Assembly: GCA_946481965.1 (NCBI GenBank)
Contig: CAMLPN010000006.1
Coordinates: forward strand, 1 to 63,290
Origin: an uncultured Neisseriaceae bacterium
GTDB taxonomy: Bacteria; Pseudomonadota; Gammaproteobacteria; Burkholderiales; Neisseriaceae
Direction of reading: 5' to 3'
DNA length: 63,290 nucleotides
Part shown: piece after piece, positions 61,642 through 63,290 of the stretch
Position numbering within the stretch: the first letter of the stretch is position 1
Layout of the letters: every line of letters starts with the position of its first letter
The notes under the pieces: generated by a model
Told to the model about the DNA's origin: nothing
The model's input: the letters and a program-made list of their open reading frames with translations, nothing else
Database searches by the model: none
Position numbers and translations under genes: made by a program

Positions 61642-61674
61642 ACGACTGATTTTCTAAAAAATCAGTCGTTTTTT
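61642..61674 (+). terminator. Terminator after polA
   Basis: Perfect 12-bp stem ACGACTGATTTT/AAAATCAGTCGT, 4-base loop, then TTTTT. The opposite strand has no U tract, so it serves polA only. Confidence 0.9.
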
Positions 61675-61700
61675 ATTTTTATATTAAAAAATTTCATTTA

Positions 61701-62396
61701 TCATTTGATAAATTTTAATTCATTACGCATTGCATTGATTTGTTGTGCATAATCTTTATGCCCGAAAATAGCTGAACCAGCTACAAATGTATCCGCTCCT
61801 GCTCTGGCAATTTCAACAATATTATTTACTTTAATGCCACCATCTACTTCTAATCTAATTGACTGACCGCCCTGCTCTGTATATCTGTCAATCAAATTAC
61901 GTACTTGATGTATTTTCTTTAAACATTCAGGAATAAAATTTTGTCCTCCAAATCCAGGATTCACAGACATTATTAGAACTACATCAAGCTTGTTTAAAAC
62001 GTATTCTAATAAATTTACAGGCGTAGCTGGATTAAGAACAAGGCCGGCTTTACACCCTGCTTCTTTGATAAGATTTAAACTACGATCAATATGTTTGCTA
62101 GCTTCAGGATGAAACGTAATAATATCTGCGCCAGCGGCAACGAAACAATTAATCATTGCATCTACAGGTTCTACCATAAGATGAACATCGATTGGTACTG
62201 TGGCATACGGTTTTATAGCTTTACAAACCATTGGACCTATAGTGAGATTGGGGACATAATGATTATCCATTACATCAAAATGAATCCAATCAGCTCCGGC
62301 GTTGATAACTGATTGAACCTCTTGTCCTAGACAAGCAAAATCGGCAGATAAGATACTTGGTGCGATAAAAAACGGTGAATTTGTGATGTTGCTCAT
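61701..62396 (-). CDS. rpe: Ribulose-phosphate 3-epimerase
   Basis: 231-residue TIM barrel of the pentose phosphate pathway. [61 protein letters not shown] and [12 protein letters not shown] cover metal ligands and phosphate site. Standard length. Confidence 0.97.
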   Translation of the reverse strand: MSNITNSPFFIAPSILSADFACLGQEVQSVINAGADWIHFDVMDNHYVPNLTIGPMVCKAIKPYATVPIDVHLMVEPVDAMINCFVAAGADIITFHPEASKHIDRSLNLIKEAGCKAGLVLNPATPVNLLEYVLNKLDVVLIMSVNPGFGGQNFIPECLKKIHQVRNLIDRYTEQGGQSIRLEVDGGIKVNNIVEIARAGADTFVAGSAIFGHKDYAQQINAMRNELKFIK

Positions 62397-62515
62397 AGAA
62401 AATAAACACCTATATTACATAAACCTATTTACTCAAGTTTACTGCCATTATAGATGTTTGACTAGGGTATGAGTATACTAATAGAAAATTGCTGATTTAT
62501 TCAAGGGTGATTAAA

Positions 62516-62914
62516 GTGACTACAGCACAGTGGAAAAAACTTATATATTTAAGTTTAGGATTTTATTTATACTCTATATCTTCAGTATACGCTTTTGATG
62601 CTAATAATTGTGATATCCGAAAATTAGAACTCACCCAAATGCAAAAAGCACGCTTAAGAATTATTCGCATGCAGTATAAACGAAACGCTACTTCCAATTT
62701 ACAACATATTGCCAACAATACTCATAAGAACGAGCATTTAAATCAAATATTAATGCAATCAAAATTTAATGAAGCTGAGGCTAAACGCTACATATTAAAC
62801 TATTATATGCCAAGAATGCGACAAGATGTTCAAGAATTAAAAGTACAACATGAATTCTTGCAAATCTTGAATACTCAGCAACGCCGTAACTGGATTAATA
62901 ACTGCTTGCATTAA
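62516..62914 (+). CDS. Exported Spy/CpxP-like (LTxxQ-motif) small protein
   Basis: 132 residues from a GTG start behind AAGGGTG. Signal peptide ends near SSVYAF. The mature part is helical and rich in K, R, Q and N, with an LTxxQ motif (ELTQMQKARLRIIRMQYK) and two cysteines (NNCDIRK near the start, NNCLH at the end) that could form a disulfide. Spy/CpxP relatives are periplasmic chaperones or stress-sensor inhibitors; assignment rests on motif and layout only. An in-frame start up to 62489 is possible. Confidence 0.6.
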   Translation: MTTAQWKKLIYLSLGFYLYSISSVYAFDANNCDIRKLELTQMQKARLRIIRMQYKRNATSNLQHIANNTHKNEHLNQILMQSKFNEAEAKRYILNYYMPRMRQDVQELKVQHEFLQILNTQQRRNWINNCLH

Positions 62915-62998
62915 AAATTAATTAAGTTAATATTTTCCTTTTAATGAATTTTTAGATTAATAATACCTGTAATAATATAAATAGATGATGTTTTAATC

Positions 62999-63290
62999 TC
63001 ACTTTGTACAATTATTATTTGTAGATGCACTATTAAGGTCTTTAAGATTAAGATTTGCATCACAAGTATATAATAATGCTTCTTCACTGCTTAACCATAA
63101 ACCCTTATTTATTCCTTTTCCATTTTTTGGTTGAGCATACAAATGATATTTTGAACAATTATCATCACTTGAACATTTAACACCAATATTGAATTTTTGT
63201 GTAACATTGATACTAATACCAACATTATTTTTAACAATTTTTTCAATATCAGCTTTTGTAGTTTTACCAGATAGCATATTAATCTTATTT
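62999..63290 (-). CDS. 3' part of a possible type IV pilin-like gene (5' end beyond window)
   Basis: The minus-strand frame is open to the window edge (four codons precede ATG 63277), so the true start is probably outside. 96 residues are visible. Four cysteines occur as two pairs (KCSSDDNC and YTC..NNNC), and the C-terminal block GLWLSSEEALLYTC followed by a Cys 19 residues later looks like the disulfide-bounded D-region of neisserial minor pilins. The N-terminal methylated helix that would settle it is not in view. Confidence 0.35.
   Translation of the reverse strand, partial: NKINMLSGKTTKADIEKIVKNNVGISINVTQKFNIGVKCSSDDNCSKYHLYAQPKNGKGINKGLWLSSEEALLYTCDANLNLKDLNSASTNNNCTK

Overview
The window looks like chromosomal DNA of an AT-rich betaproteobacterium of the Neisseriaceae. 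Gene neighbourhoods such as lepA-lepB-rnc, lpxK/Trm112/kdsB, tadA carrying a TfoX-like N-terminal domain, DUF502-aspS, tig-clpP and gatCAB are familiar from that family. A complete mreBCD-mrdA-rodA block argues for a rod rather than a coccoid Neisseria. A bee-gut Snodgrassella-like organism is my best guess, from overall impression and not from any search.

Layout. 1-6 kb: lepA (5' end cut off), lepB, rnc and era, with an extra exported-protein gene carrying one in-frame TGA between rnc and era. 6-15 kb: an MnmM-like tRNA methyltransferase, a DUF815 ATPase, xseA, lpxK, a Trm112-like protein, kdsB, adk, a CNP1-like exported protein, a TSUP permease and tadA. 14.7-25 kb: bioB with a promoter embedded in an inverted repeat, an SDR, trmA, aspS, DUF502, comEC, a small lipoprotein, lolA and a NADAR protein. 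25-33 kb (all minus): a zinc ABC importer preceded by two Zur-box-like palindromes and a 34-codon membrane ORF, then mnmC (oxidoreductase part only), an AsmA-like protein and suhB. 34-38 kb: trmJ, DUF1853, tig, clpP. 38-43.6 kb (minus): mreB-mreC-mreD-mrdA-rodA. 43.8-56.5 kb (plus): gatCAB, lptE-holA, ratA-rnfH, pth-ubiD, a lipoprotein phospholipase D, trpG/pabA, trpD, serS and tRNA-Lys(CTT). 56.5-63.3 kb: ppa, polA, rpe, a Spy/CpxP-like protein and the 3' part of a possible pilin gene, interspersed with decayed genes.

Themes. The window is mostly housekeeping: cell-wall elongation, outer-membrane biogenesis (lpxK, kdsB, lptE, lolA), and tRNA modification (trmA, trmJ, tadA, mnmC, mnmM) and charging (aspS, serS, gatCAB). 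The least ordinary parts are (i) the apparently empty DNA after tRNA-Lys and on both sides of ppa, where reading all frames reveals protein-like sequence broken by stops and frameshifts, i.e. relics of small accessory genes; (ii) the broken exported-protein gene between rnc and era; (iii) the zinc-uptake locus with tandem Zur boxes and a translationally coupled mini-ORF; (iv) the palindromic operator over the bioB promoter; and (v) a split MnmC/MnmM pathway. I found no CRISPR array, intact insertion sequence, rRNA or phage module. All functional calls are from motif and family recognition by eye.
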